Part shown: in pieces, positions 17,588 to 26,643 of the stretch
How positions within the stretch are numbered: position 1 is the stretch's first letter
How the letters are laid out: the number at the start of each line of letters is the position of its first letter
Assembly (NCBI GenBank): GCA_022870745.1
Contig: CP085323.1
Coordinates: 5,146,001-5,210,000, forward strand
Direction: 5' to 3'
DNA: 64,000 nt
Origin: Silvibacterium acidisoli
GTDB taxonomy: Bacteria > Acidobacteriota > Terriglobia > Terriglobales > Acidobacteriaceae
Notes under the pieces: model-generated
Database searches by the model: none
What the model saw: the letters and a program-made list of their open reading frames with translations, nothing else
Told to the model about the DNA's origin: nothing
Position numbers and translations under genes: made by a program

Positions 17588-18565
17588 ATGAGTGTGGACG
17601 TGAGGAACAGAGTTCAATATGCGTTCCTGGTGCTGTGCCTGTTGTGCTCGGTGGGATGCCAGCAACAGAGCCTGCATCGACGCATTGTCATCATTCCGCG
17701 TCTCGCCATCGATGCGCGGTGGCTATCGCTGCACGTAGGCCTGCAGGAAGAAGCGAAACGTAAAGCGGTGGGGCTCTATTGGAACGGTCCTGCGATATCC
17801 GATGATGTGCAGCGTCAGATCGATCTTGCCGAGCGGGCTGTCCAAAGCAATGCGATGGGCATAATTGCTGAACCTGGCAGTTATCTCGCGATGAACAGCG
17901 TTCTGCAAGAGGCACTGAATCGGAAAATTCCTGTGGTACTTCTCAGGGAACGGCTCGGATTTAAAGCGGGGCCCGGTCTCTCCTATGTCCTTACCGATGA
18001 TTCTGAGGCCGGGCGGCTCGTCGCGGAGCGCCTGCAGAAAGTCCTGCATGGCAAAGGAAAGATCCTCCTCTCCGGCCTTTGTTCCCAAGTTCCCGGCAAC
18101 ATTGAGCGCGCCGAGCAAATCGTTCAGCACCTGCACTTGCTCAAAGGCGAAATCGAAGTTGCGGAGACACTCTCCTGCAATGTCAGTGCCGGCTATTCCA
18201 GACAGCAGTTCGAAGAAGCGCTTCAGCGCCATCCTGACGTGGGAGCGATTGTGTCGCTGAACCCTATCGATGCGGCAAGCGCCGTAGATGTCGTTGGCAG
18301 GACGCAAAGAGAAGGCCGGGTAAAAGTCATCGCAATCGATCAGAATTCGGGCGTGTTTCGGTCCCTTCGCGACGGTCAACTCGATTCCATCCTGGTCGAC
18401 GACCTGCGCTCTATGGGAAGGCAGGCGGTCGATGACATCGTGGCCGAACGTGCAGGAAAACCTCACCCCCTTGTAAGCGTAGTGAAGCCGGTGCTGGTGG
18501 ACCGGGATAATCTGGACACCGAAGATATACAGCAATTGCTTCTGATGCATCGAGGTGTGCCATGA
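17588..18565 (+). CDS. Periplasmic sugar-binding-like lipoprotein (RbsB type), probable co-sensor
   Basis: This 325-residue protein has a lipobox (LLCSVGC, lipid on Cys24) and a type I periplasmic-binding fold. Visible segments are GIIAEPGSY, RKIPVVLLRERLG, YVLTDDSEAGRLVAE, GKGKILLSG, VGAIVSLNPIDA and VKVIAIDQNSGVFRSLRDG. This is the family of ribose- and galactose-binding proteins. There is no ABC permease or ATPase nearby. Its stop overlaps the start of a histidine kinase (ATGA at 18562-18565), so the likely job is to bind a sugar and signal through the kinase rather than to feed a transporter. Confidence 0.85.
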   Translation: MSVDVRNRVQYAFLVLCLLCSVGCQQQSLHRRIVIIPRLAIDARWLSLHVGLQEEAKRKAVGLYWNGPAISDDVQRQIDLAERAVQSNAMGIIAEPGSYLAMNSVLQEALNRKIPVVLLRERLGFKAGPGLSYVLTDDSEAGRLVAERLQKVLHGKGKILLSGLCSQVPGNIERAEQIVQHLHLLKGEIEVAETLSCNVSAGYSRQQFEEALQRHPDVGAIVSLNPIDAASAVDVVGRTQREGRVKVIAIDQNSGVFRSLRDGQLDSILVDDLRSMGRQAVDDIVAERAGKPHPLVSVVKPVLVDRDNLDTEDIQQLLLMHRGVP

Positions 18566-20706
18566 GGAAAGGCACTTATCGCCTCGTCGCAATCGCCACG
18601 GCCTCCGCGCTGTCACTGATCGCAACCTGTTGGATCTTTTTCGCGATCCATAGTCCGTCTTTACCCTATGCACCAGATTTCCATCGCGAGTTGCGTGGAT
18701 GGAAGACGTACGGCGGTTCCTGGCAGCAGCGAAACGGCATGGTCATCAATGCTTCTGACGAACGCGGGGCAAAGGTGGTCGCGGGAAACTCCAAGTGGGG
18801 CGACTATCAGATAGATACCGATATGCGCCTGATGGGGCGTGTCGGCGATGCAGGGGTCATTCTACGAGTCAGCAATCCGGAGATTGGAGTTGATGCCTAC
18901 CGTGGATATTACGTCGGCCTCAATTTGAGAACAGCTTCTTTACTGGCGGGCATCACGGATTACGAATGGCTCATGCGTGCGCCCGTTCCTGTTCCCGGAG
19001 GAGTGCGTCAGAACACCTGGTATCACCTGCACGTAGTCGTTGTGGGCTGCCGTCTTGCGGCCGAAGCCACCAACATGGACAACGGAAGCAGAACGGTGAC
19101 GGCTCTCGATGGTGCGAATTGCATCCACACCGGTCAGGTTGGGTTGCGCTCGTTGGACACAGGCACAGAGTGGAGGAATTTCTCCGTAAGGCCTGCGACA
19201 GGCTCTGACCTTTCGCCGCTGCTTGCGCGCACCGACACTCCTCAAACGGCGCAATATCCGGCCCGCGAAGATCAATTCGCAAAGATGCACGCGTTCATGG
19301 ATCGTGAACGTGCGCAGGAAGCTCCAATCAGCGGAGTTCCGGCCGTAGACACCGCTCCGCTGCGGGAACCTCAGAGTATTCATTCTCTGGCAAGCATATT
19401 AGCTTCTTCACCCGTCGTAACCGTTCGCGGAGCCGTGACATCGCTGGATCCCCTCTACGTGCAGGATGGCACAGGAGGAGTCGCCGTCGAGTTGAACCAG
19501 CCGGAGGGACTCAACCTGGGGGATGAGGTCGAGCTCACAGGAATAACGATGAGAGCAGGATCCCGCATTCGCCTGCATGCACAGACCGCCCGGATCCTCT
19601 GGGATCGATCGCTGCCCTTGCCAGCCCCTATCAGTTCCACGCAGGCAGCAAGCGGCGCATTCGATGGATCCCTGATTGAGGTCACTGGCGAAATCGATTC
19701 CATCTCCCCTCCCGAAGAAGGGCAGATCACACTGACGGCATCCGATATTTCGCAGCGATTTCGCGTTGTTCTGCCGCAGGGTCTGGACGGGACACCATCG
19801 CTCTCCCCTGGCGCCGTGATTCGCGTGATTGGCGTCTGTGCAAATAGCGATGGTACGGATGCAGTGACATCCGCGTTCACCTTGTACGCCCGTGGCTCCG
19901 AGGACCTCCTGCTTGTCAGTCCACCACCCTGGACGCGAGGCCGGCGCCTGGTCTACATCATCGCCGGCTTCATCTGCTTCATGGCAATCCTGGGATGGCT
20001 TTATCTGCAAGCGGAACGGTGGCGCTTACGCGCTGTGCTGGAAGAACGGGAACGGCTCGCGCTCGATATGCACGATACGCTCGCCCAAAGCTTCGCCGGC
20101 CTTGGCTTTCATCTGCACAGTCTGCGCCGCGGCTTCGAACAGCAGGGCCATGTTCCTCCGCGCATGATGCAGAAACTGGACGAAGCCTGCGATATGGCTA
20201 CCCAATCGCACCGCGAAGCCAGTGCGCGTATCCTCGCCCTACACCCGCTGACTGTAGATAAGGGCGATATTTTGACGTTGATCCAGCGGTCGGCTCTGAC
20301 CATGCTGCATGGAGCGCACCTGCCTATTCGTCTCGTGCGCAGTGGACAACCTCGCGAACTGTCCCTGGCCGTGCAGGACTCGCTCCTGCGCATCGCGCGG
20401 GAAGCAATCGCCAACGTGCTGCGTCACAGCGCCGCTACAGAGATGATGCTTTCGCTGGAATACAAGGCAAAAACAGTGGTGGTCAAGATCATCGATAATG
20501 GCGTCGGTATGCAGCTTTCGAACGGAAACATCGGCCTGGAAAGCATGCGCACCCGGGCAGCCGAGGTAGACGGCGAGGTGCACATTGCAAGCACGCAGGG
20601 CTCAGGCACAACGGTGTCCATACAACTGCCCTATGGAAAGCGAACTTCCCTGCGGGTATGGTTCCGCTTGCAATACGCTTCCCTGCTGCTGACGCGAAAG
20701 GGCTAA
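18562..20706 (+). CDS. Hybrid-sensor histidine kinase (DUF1080/LamG-like + OB-fold + HisKA_3)
   Basis: This 714-residue inner-membrane kinase has a first transmembrane segment at about 8-30. A periplasmic domain at 38-212 resembles the concanavalin-like DUF1080 fold (GDYQIDTDMRL, AGVILRVSNPE, NTWYHLHVVVVG). Two OB-fold-like modules follow at about 285-345 (LYVQDGTGGVAVEL) and 368-445. A second transmembrane helix lies at 463-482. The cytoplasmic HisKA_3 region has ERERLALDMHDTLAQ (His504), and the HATPase domain has REAIANVLRHS, DNGVGM and GSGTTVSIQLP. It overlaps the binding-protein gene by 4 bp. The natural partner is the NarL regulator at 12685. Its stop overlaps that of the convergent LacI gene. 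Confidence 0.9.
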   Translation: MRKGTYRLVAIATASALSLIATCWIFFAIHSPSLPYAPDFHRELRGWKTYGGSWQQRNGMVINASDERGAKVVAGNSKWGDYQIDTDMRLMGRVGDAGVILRVSNPEIGVDAYRGYYVGLNLRTASLLAGITDYEWLMRAPVPVPGGVRQNTWYHLHVVVVGCRLAAEATNMDNGSRTVTALDGANCIHTGQVGLRSLDTGTEWRNFSVRPATGSDLSPLLARTDTPQTAQYPAREDQFAKMHAFMDRERAQEAPISGVPAVDTAPLREPQSIHSLASILASSPVVTVRGAVTSLDPLYVQDGTGGVAVELNQPEGLNLGDEVELTGITMRAGSRIRLHAQTARILWDRSLPLPAPISSTQAASGAFDGSLIEVTGEIDSISPPEEGQITLTASDISQRFRVVLPQGLDGTPSLSPGAVIRVIGVCANSDGTDAVTSAFTLYARGSEDLLLVSPPPWTRGRRLVYIIAGFICFMAILGWLYLQAERWRLRAVLEERERLALDMHDTLAQSFAGLGFHLHSLRRGFEQQGHVPPRMMQKLDEACDMATQSHREASARILALHPLTVDKGDILTLIQRSALTMLHGAHLPIRLVRSGQPRELSLAVQDSLLRIAREAIANVLRHSAATEMMLSLEYKAKTVVVKIIDNGVGMQLSNGNIGLESMRTRAAEVDGEVHIASTQGSGTTVSIQLPYGKRTSLRVWFRLQYASLLLTRKG

Positions 20707-21740
20707 CGTTCCTTCGCGACTCGAGGCTTCTCCGGAGCAACGCCGGTTGACTCGCGGATCACAAGCTGCGGCAGGACGGTCGACGCCATGCTCTTGGTTT
20801 TCCTGCTGCGGTCTTCGCCATTCTGCAACGCAAAGAAAGCGTGGGCAGCGATCTCCCGGCGGGAAAGATGCAGCGTCGTCAGCGCGGGCTGCACCATTTC
20901 GCTCATGGCGATATCGTCAAAACCAATCACCGACATCTCCTGCGGAATCGAGCGCTTGAGGCGGTTGGCCGTGTGAATGAAACCGATAGCGGTGAGATCG
21001 TTGGAGCAAAGTATCGCGGTAGGGGCTGAACGCATGGTAAAGAAACGCGCCGCAGCGATCTTGCCGCCTCCGAGGCGGTGATCGCCTTCGATCATCCACT
21101 CATCCCGCGTGCTGAATCCGCAGTCTTTCGCTACCTGGAGAAAGACCTCCTTGCGGCGCATAGCCGAAAAGAGCGTATTCGGTCCCGATACGAATCCTAT
21201 GTCCTTATGCCCGAGCATCGAGAGATGTTCCATTGCCTCTCGATATCCGCGTTCGTAATCGACCCGGACGATGGGGAAATTTCCCTGGACCGCTGGCTGG
21301 TTCAGGAAGACGACCGGTACCTTAACGTTGCGGAGGGTATGTACTAGTTCGTCGCTCACCTCGGAGGTCAAAACGGCGATCCCGTCCACACCCCGGTCGA
21401 GAAGCCGCCGCAATCCGCTCATCAACCTCTCCGGGCTGTATCCCGTGTTCGAAAAAATGACGTCGATGCCTTGCGCAGTCGCGAGCGATTCGAAGTGCTC
21501 GATTGCATCGGGAAAAAATGGGTTTCTTACATCCGAGACAAGAAGGCCAAAAAGATTGCTCTTTCCTGATCGAAGACTTCTGGCATGGCTATTAGGGGTA
21601 TAGTTCAACTCTTCGATCGCGGCACGCACCCGTGCGGCCACCTCTGCAGTTACCGGGCGCGAGCCGCTCAGGACCCTCGACACAGTGGCCGTCGATACTT
21701 TAGCCCTTCGCGCTACAGTCAACATGTCCATACGGTGCAC
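20703..21740 (-). CDS. LacI-family transcriptional repressor
   Basis: This 345-residue regulator has an N-terminal helix-turn-helix (LTVARRAKVSTATVSRVLSG), a hinge helix (TPNSHARSLRSGKS) and a periplasmic-binding-like effector domain (VSDVRNPFFPDAIEHF, GVDGIAVLTS, ILCSNDLTAIGF, VIGFDDIAMSEMV). It presumably represses the glycan-use genes until an inducing sugar binds. A near-perfect copy of the operator lies in the divergent promoter at 21824-21837, and others precede the TonB receptor and glycosidase genes. The 3' end overlaps the kinase gene by a few bases in convergent orientation. Confidence 0.95.
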   Translation of the reverse strand: MHRMDMLTVARRAKVSTATVSRVLSGSRPVTAEVAARVRAAIEELNYTPNSHARSLRSGKSNLFGLLVSDVRNPFFPDAIEHFESLATAQGIDVIFSNTGYSPERLMSGLRRLLDRGVDGIAVLTSEVSDELVHTLRNVKVPVVFLNQPAVQGNFPIVRVDYERGYREAMEHLSMLGHKDIGFVSGPNTLFSAMRRKEVFLQVAKDCGFSTRDEWMIEGDHRLGGGKIAAARFFTMRSAPTAILCSNDLTAIGFIHTANRLKRSIPQEMSVIGFDDIAMSEMVQPALTTLHLSRREIAAHAFFALQNGEDRSRKTKSMASTVLPQLVIRESTGVAPEKPRVAKER

Positions 21741-21823
21741 CGATTATACTTCCTGTCCCTGCGTGACCAATTGGCTTAGCGGCCTCGTGGATTCGCAAGC
21801 CGCGTTTCTTTGACTTTCAAGCT

Positions 21824-21837
21824 GGTAATCGATTACA
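21824..21837. promoter_or_regulatory. LacI-family operator in divergent LacI/sulfatase promoter
   Basis: GGTAATCGATTACA differs by one base from the perfect palindrome at 10908. It lies 83 bases before the LacI start and 93 bases before the sulfatase start, suited to controlling both. Confidence 0.78.
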
Positions 21838-21930
21838 TTCAAGGCGCAAAAGAGAGTGCCATCTGAGCTGCCCTCTACGAAGCTCGTGAAGTCATCGAAG
21901 CATACAGCAGATCCCAAGGGAGCGCGAAAT

Positions 21931-23370
21931 ATGAACCGCCGTGAATTTCTCAAGCAAAGCGCAGCGACCTCGATCGCCGCAGCCGCTCTTCAAACCGCTG
22001 GTGCTGAGCCGGCAACCGGGAAGAAGTTGAATGTGCTGTATGTCTTCAGCGATCAACACCGTGCGCAGTCTTTACCGGGCGAGCCCTTCAATCAGGCTGA
22101 GGCGCCGTCGCTCGATCGCTTTCGGCGCCAGAATCTCTCCATGGATAGCTGCATTTCAAACTATCCGTTGTGCGTACCGCATCGCGGCATTTTGATCAGC
22201 GGTCTATACCCGAACCAATCGCACGTGGTTGGGAATGAGAATTCACTGGAGCCAATCGTGCCGGGGCTTGGAGAAACATTTCAGAAAGCCGGTTATCACA
22301 CCGGATACGTGGGCAAATGGCACCTGTTTCATGGAGAGGGCCAGTTTGTGCCGAAGGGTCCATACAGGTTCGGCTTTGAAGACTGGCACGCATGGGCGAA
22401 TACGAACAAGCACTATGACGGCATCACCTTCGATCAGGAAACAGGCGAGCGGCAGATTATGCCGGGTTATCAGCCCACACGCATGACAGACCAGGCCGTC
22501 GACTTTATCAACGGCCAGAAGAATGCTGCCAAGCCCTGGTTTCTCGTCGTCAGCTGGAATCCGCCACACCCTCCCTATGATCCTCCAGCGGAGGAGCGCG
22601 ACCGCTACGATGCGGCGGCGTTGAAACTTCGTCCGAATGTGCGGATGCCTATCCCTGCCGACAAAATTGTCAATCCCTGGCCAGCACTCAAGTCACTCGA
22701 AACCCTGCACCAGGCAGAGCAGGGTTACTACGGGGCAATCACTGCGATCGACAAAGAGTTTGCACGGCTTCTGAAAGCCCTCGAAGACAACGGCATGGCA
22801 GACAACACCATGGTCATTTACACATCGGACCATGGCGAAATGATGGGGTCGCATGGGCATATGGCGAAGCAGATGCCGCATGAAGAGTCTTGCCGGGTGC
22901 CGTTCTTCCTTCGTCATCCTGAAGGGAGACAGCAACACGCCTCCGACACGCTGTTTGCCTCGGTCGATATTTATCCCACGCTGTGCGGACTAGCCGGTAT
23001 TCCAGTACCGAAGCACTGCTCGGGACGTGATGTCTCCACTCACATGCTCGGCAAACGCGGCTTCCAGGAGAGCGAGATGGTCTTCTTGATGAACAATCAG
23101 GGACCGGCCAATCGTCAGGAAATAGACACCCCGACCTATCGCGGGATTCGCACAAAAACTCATACCTATGCGGTGCAGCTGGATGGGCGGTGGGTGTTGT
23201 ACGACAATGTCGCCGATCCCTACCAGATGAAGAATCTGGTGCAAGACCCTGCAAACAAAGACATGATCGCTAAGTTCGACGCGGCGCTCATCGCCTGGAG
23301 CAAAGAAACGGGCGACGACTTTCCGTATGAAAGCGCCCTCAAATCTTATTCGAGCTATCCCGGCAATTAG
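21931..23370 (+). CDS. Tat-exported sulfatase with variant CxPHR active-site motif
   Basis: This 479-residue sulfatase begins MNRREFLKQ (Tat signal), then NVLYVFSDQHRAQ for the metal site. The catalytic motif is LCVPHRG (Cys81), where the usual fourth residue Ser/Ala is His. VGKWHL and IYTSDHGEMMGSHG follow. The Cys, Pro and Arg needed for formylglycine formation and binding are present, so activity is likely, but the His is unusual. The ATG at 21931 follows AAGGGAG; the longer frame from 21856 has no good ribosome site. It heads a rightward cluster with GH43-like and DUF4965-type genes under the LacI operator. Confidence 0.9.
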   Translation: MNRREFLKQSAATSIAAAALQTAGAEPATGKKLNVLYVFSDQHRAQSLPGEPFNQAEAPSLDRFRRQNLSMDSCISNYPLCVPHRGILISGLYPNQSHVVGNENSLEPIVPGLGETFQKAGYHTGYVGKWHLFHGEGQFVPKGPYRFGFEDWHAWANTNKHYDGITFDQETGERQIMPGYQPTRMTDQAVDFINGQKNAAKPWFLVVSWNPPHPPYDPPAEERDRYDAAALKLRPNVRMPIPADKIVNPWPALKSLETLHQAEQGYYGAITAIDKEFARLLKALEDNGMADNTMVIYTSDHGEMMGSHGHMAKQMPHEESCRVPFFLRHPEGRQQHASDTLFASVDIYPTLCGLAGIPVPKHCSGRDVSTHMLGKRGFQESEMVFLMNNQGPANRQEIDTPTYRGIRTKTHTYAVQLDGRWVLYDNVADPYQMKNLVQDPANKDMIAKFDAALIAWSKETGDDFPYESALKSYSSYPGN

Positions 23371-23426
23371 GCGTAGTGCTCACGATGTAGAGAATTTCTC
23401 GAAACCAGACAGTCCCGGAGACAAAT

Positions 23427-24392
23427 TTGAATCGACAGAAAGCAACGCTCGTCCTTCTGGGACTGATCGGGATCTTCGCGGCCAACGCTCAGGAGACGAA
23501 TCCCATCCTGCCTCATCCCGACCCCTTCATCACCAGCGGACCTGTTACCCCTGACGGGCGATATGTGCTGACGGCATCCAATAGCGAGATTACACTCTGG
23601 AGCGGCATGACGCCTGCGGCTGCCGCGGCTAACCCGCATGTCATCTACACGCCGGCGAATGGCATGACACAAACGTGGTCCCCGACTGTATGGAAGATGG
23701 ACGGACACTCGTGGGTCTACTTCACTGCGCGCATGCCTGGAGAGAAGCATAAGATCTACGTACTTCGATCGGACACAAACGACGTTCTGGGTACGTACAC
23801 CTTTCAGGGAGCCCTGGATACAGGAGTTCCATCCATCGATCCTTCACTCCTCGTCATCGGCAAGTCCCGTTATCTCATGTATGTTTCGGTTGGGAACGGA
23901 GAGAACGCCATCTGGATTCGGAAGCTCAAAGCACCGATGAAGTTCGGTGGAGAGGGCGCTTTGATCGCGGAACCGAGTGCTCCGTGGGAAAAGGGCGAGG
24001 GCTCGACAAAGAACTATCCAGTGAACGAAGGCCCTACGGCTCTCTACCACAATGGCAAAACCTTCATCGTTTTCTCGGCAAGCGATACGGCATCGCCGCG
24101 CTATTGCCTCGGGCTGTTGACGCTGGTAGGAAAGGATCCGCTGGTCCGTGCAAACTGGCAGAAGACTCCGCATCCAGTTTTCGAATGGGCGCCTCAAAAT
24201 TCCATCTACGGTCCGGGCCGAGGGACGTTTGCAACGGCTAAGGATGGCAGCATGTGGCTGCTCTATGCAGCCAAATCCACGGACGCTCCCACCTCGGCGA
24301 ACCGCGAGATACGCGCACAGCAGTTCAGATGGAACAGCGACGGGACACCGGACTTTGGAATTCCTGAAAAAGACGGACCGATCAAGCCCTGA
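23427..24392 (+). CDS. Exported GH43-like glycoside hydrolase
   Basis: This 321-residue protein has a signal peptide (cleavage near FAANAQ) and a five-bladed beta-propeller with the expected GH43 catalytic trio: Asp32 in HPDPFI (base), Asp138 in PSIDPSL (pKa modulator) and Glu201 in VNEGPT (acid). GH43 enzymes are mostly arabinosidases and xylosidases, matching the GH51-like gene upstream. The start at 23427 is a GTG or TTG-class/ATG ambiguity: the sequence there reads TTGAATCGA with GGAGA upstream, so TTG is likely. It sits 56 bases after the sulfatase gene in the same direction. Confidence 0.8.
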   Translation: MNRQKATLVLLGLIGIFAANAQETNPILPHPDPFITSGPVTPDGRYVLTASNSEITLWSGMTPAAAAANPHVIYTPANGMTQTWSPTVWKMDGHSWVYFTARMPGEKHKIYVLRSDTNDVLGTYTFQGALDTGVPSIDPSLLVIGKSRYLMYVSVGNGENAIWIRKLKAPMKFGGEGALIAEPSAPWEKGEGSTKNYPVNEGPTALYHNGKTFIVFSASDTASPRYCLGLLTLVGKDPLVRANWQKTPHPVFEWAPQNSIYGPGRGTFATAKDGSMWLLYAAKSTDAPTSANREIRAQQFRWNSDGTPDFGIPEKDGPIKP

Positions 24393-24446
24393 GCAACATG
24401 AGCCAGCTTTCTACGACAGGCCGATAAGAGCATGGAGAATCCTGCA

Positions 24447-26543
24447 ATGAAAATGAATAAGATAAAACTCTTTTTTTCGGGAATCTCCCTTCTCCCGCCG
24501 CTCTTTGGCTTTGCCTGTCTTTCTGCGCAGAGCGCCCATCGCCCTCCCGCAGTCCCTCTGGTTGCGAACGATCCCTACTTCAGCATCTGGTCGATGTCTG
24601 ACCGGTTGACGGATGGGCCGACAAAACATTGGTCGGAGACTCCCCAACCCATGACCGGGTTGATTCGCATCGATGGAAAGACGATGCGATGGATGGGTGT
24701 TCGCCCGCGCCAATACTTTGCGATGCCGGAGCTCGATGCAATGAAGCAGGAGTCGCTGACGGTTACGCCACTTCACACCCGCTATGTTTTCTCCGCGGCT
24801 GGCATACGCCTTCACGTCACCTTCTTCACACCATTGTTCCCGAAAGACCTTGATGTAATGTCCCGCCCTGTCACCTATCTCTCCTGGAGCGCTGAATCAA
24901 CGGACAGCAAAACCCACAAGGTGGATCTTCTGCTCGACGTCGGGCCGGAGATTGCTATTAACGATACCCAGCAGCCGGTCACGTGGGGCCGCACCCGGGT
25001 GAAAGATCTCACGCTTCTCAACGTGGGGTCGCGCGATCAAGCCATCTTGCATCAATCGGGCGATCGAATCCGTATCGATTGGGGATACTTCCATCTCGGT
25101 GTGCCTGCCAACGTCGCATCGTCCACTGCTCTGGCCTGGAGCAGCATGGCGACGTTTGCTACTCAGGGTGTTCTGCCCGATAGTGACGACCAGACCATGC
25201 CCAAGCCTGCGGACTGGCGCGTACACCCAGTCCACCTTGCAGTGCAACTTCCTCTGGGTGACGTTGGATCGTCACCGGTGGAACGCCATGTCCTGCTCGC
25301 CTACACAGATAACGGCTCGATCGAATACCTGGGACGCCGGCTCCGCGGATACTGGCAGCGCAACGGCATGAGTGAAGCAGAGATGCTCCAGCGTGCCGAG
25401 CAGGAATATCCATCCCTGGAAGAGCGCGGGGTCCAACTGGATAAGGAAATCATCGCCGAGGCGACTCAATCCGGAGGAGAAGACTACGCCTACCTCATTT
25501 CGCTGGCGTTTCGGCAGACGATTGCAGCACACAAACTCGTAGCAGATGTAGACGGCCAGCCGATGTTCTTCTCCAAGGAGAATGACAGCAACGGCTGCAT
25601 CGATACCGTAGACGTCACCTATCCGTCTTCGCCGTTCTTCCTGTTCTTCAATCCGCAACTGTTACACGCACAGCTTGAGCCGATGCTTCGATACGCCGCT
25701 CTGCCACGCTGGCGCTTCCCATTCGCACCACATGATCTTGGAACCTTCCCGCTCGCAAATGGCCAGGTTTACGGAGGGGGCGAAGAAACCGAAGACAACC
25801 AGATGCCGGTTGAGGAGAGCGGCAATCTGCTGATCCTTGTCGCGGCGCTCGGACGGGCTGAGCACAACTGGGATTTTGCCCGGCACTACATGCCGCAGTT
25901 GAAGACGTGGGCCGAGTACCTGGAGAAGAACGGACTCGATCCTGCAAATCAGCTCAGCACGGATGATTTCTCCGGGCACCTCGCACGAAACTCCAATCTC
26001 TCCATTAAGGCCATCGAAGCACTGGGCGCTTTTGCAGAGATTGCGGATGCCACCGGAGACGCTTCAGCGGCGAAACATTTCCGGGAGACGGCCAAAGGGA
26101 TGGCGGCACAGTGGCAAACCATGGCTCGCAGCGGGAACCATTACACGCTGGCTTTTGGAGCACAGGATACCTGGAGCCAAAAGTACAACCTTGCCTGGGA
26201 TGAAGTTCTCGGCCTGCATCTCTTTCCACGAAGCGTAATCGACGACGAGTGGAAGCTCTATGCGACACAGATGAAACCGTATGGATTGCCGCTGGACAAT
26301 CGTAAGACGATTACCAAACTCGACTGGCAGCTTTGGACCGCAACCCTGACCAAGGACCCCGCGCAGTTTCACGACCTCGTTCATCGTCTCGTGCTGTGGT
26401 CAGATCAATCGACGTCCCGTGTTCCGCTGACCGACTATTACGACACCGTCAGCGGCCAGCAGATACATTTCCAGGCTCGTTCCGTTGTTGGAGGACTCAC
26501 GATGAAGATGCTTTCTGATGCCGGAACACTACGAGCACATTAG
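24447..26543 (+). CDS. Exported glutaminase A-like protein (DUF4964/DUF5127/DUF4965/DUF1793 type)
   Basis: This 698-residue exported protein starts with a signal peptide (cleavage near LSAQS). An N-terminal beta-rich part (about 30-300) is followed by an (alpha/alpha)6-like part with TVDVTYPSSPFFL, FPFAPHDLGTFPLANGQVYG, NQMPVEESGNLLIL, NLSIKAIEALGA and YNLAWDEVLGLHLFP. This is the order of the glutaminase A family, which in bacteria often sits in glycan-use loci where its substrate is unknown; it need not be a glutaminase. The ATG at 24447 has GGAGA nine bases upstream, while that at 24432 overlaps this site. It ends the rightward cluster before a hairpin. Confidence 0.8.
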   Translation: MKMNKIKLFFSGISLLPPLFGFACLSAQSAHRPPAVPLVANDPYFSIWSMSDRLTDGPTKHWSETPQPMTGLIRIDGKTMRWMGVRPRQYFAMPELDAMKQESLTVTPLHTRYVFSAAGIRLHVTFFTPLFPKDLDVMSRPVTYLSWSAESTDSKTHKVDLLLDVGPEIAINDTQQPVTWGRTRVKDLTLLNVGSRDQAILHQSGDRIRIDWGYFHLGVPANVASSTALAWSSMATFATQGVLPDSDDQTMPKPADWRVHPVHLAVQLPLGDVGSSPVERHVLLAYTDNGSIEYLGRRLRGYWQRNGMSEAEMLQRAEQEYPSLEERGVQLDKEIIAEATQSGGEDYAYLISLAFRQTIAAHKLVADVDGQPMFFSKENDSNGCIDTVDVTYPSSPFFLFFNPQLLHAQLEPMLRYAALPRWRFPFAPHDLGTFPLANGQVYGGGEETEDNQMPVEESGNLLILVAALGRAEHNWDFARHYMPQLKTWAEYLEKNGLDPANQLSTDDFSGHLARNSNLSIKAIEALGAFAEIADATGDASAAKHFRETAKGMAAQWQTMARSGNHYTLAFGAQDTWSQKYNLAWDEVLGLHLFPRSVIDDEWKLYATQMKPYGLPLDNRKTITKLDWQLWTATLTKDPAQFHDLVHRLVLWSDQSTSRVPLTDYYDTVSGQQIHFQARSVVGGLTMKMLSDAGTLRAH

Positions 26544-26605
26544 TCGCAGAAATATTCTCCTACGAATGCTTGTCTTAGGGCCTGAACGCAATAGCATCAC
26601 TGCGC

Positions 26606-26639
26606 ACATTCAGCCGACCTGATCCTGTCGGCTGAATGT
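26606..26639. terminator. Convergent hairpin between DUF4965-type and phospholipase genes
   Basis: A perfect 13-bp stem (26606-26618 with 26627-26639) has an eight-base loop and lies between convergent genes, close to the phospholipase stop. No strong T tract follows on either strand, so it may act in both directions weakly or protect 3' ends. Confidence 0.6.
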
Positions 26640-26643
26640 CAGG

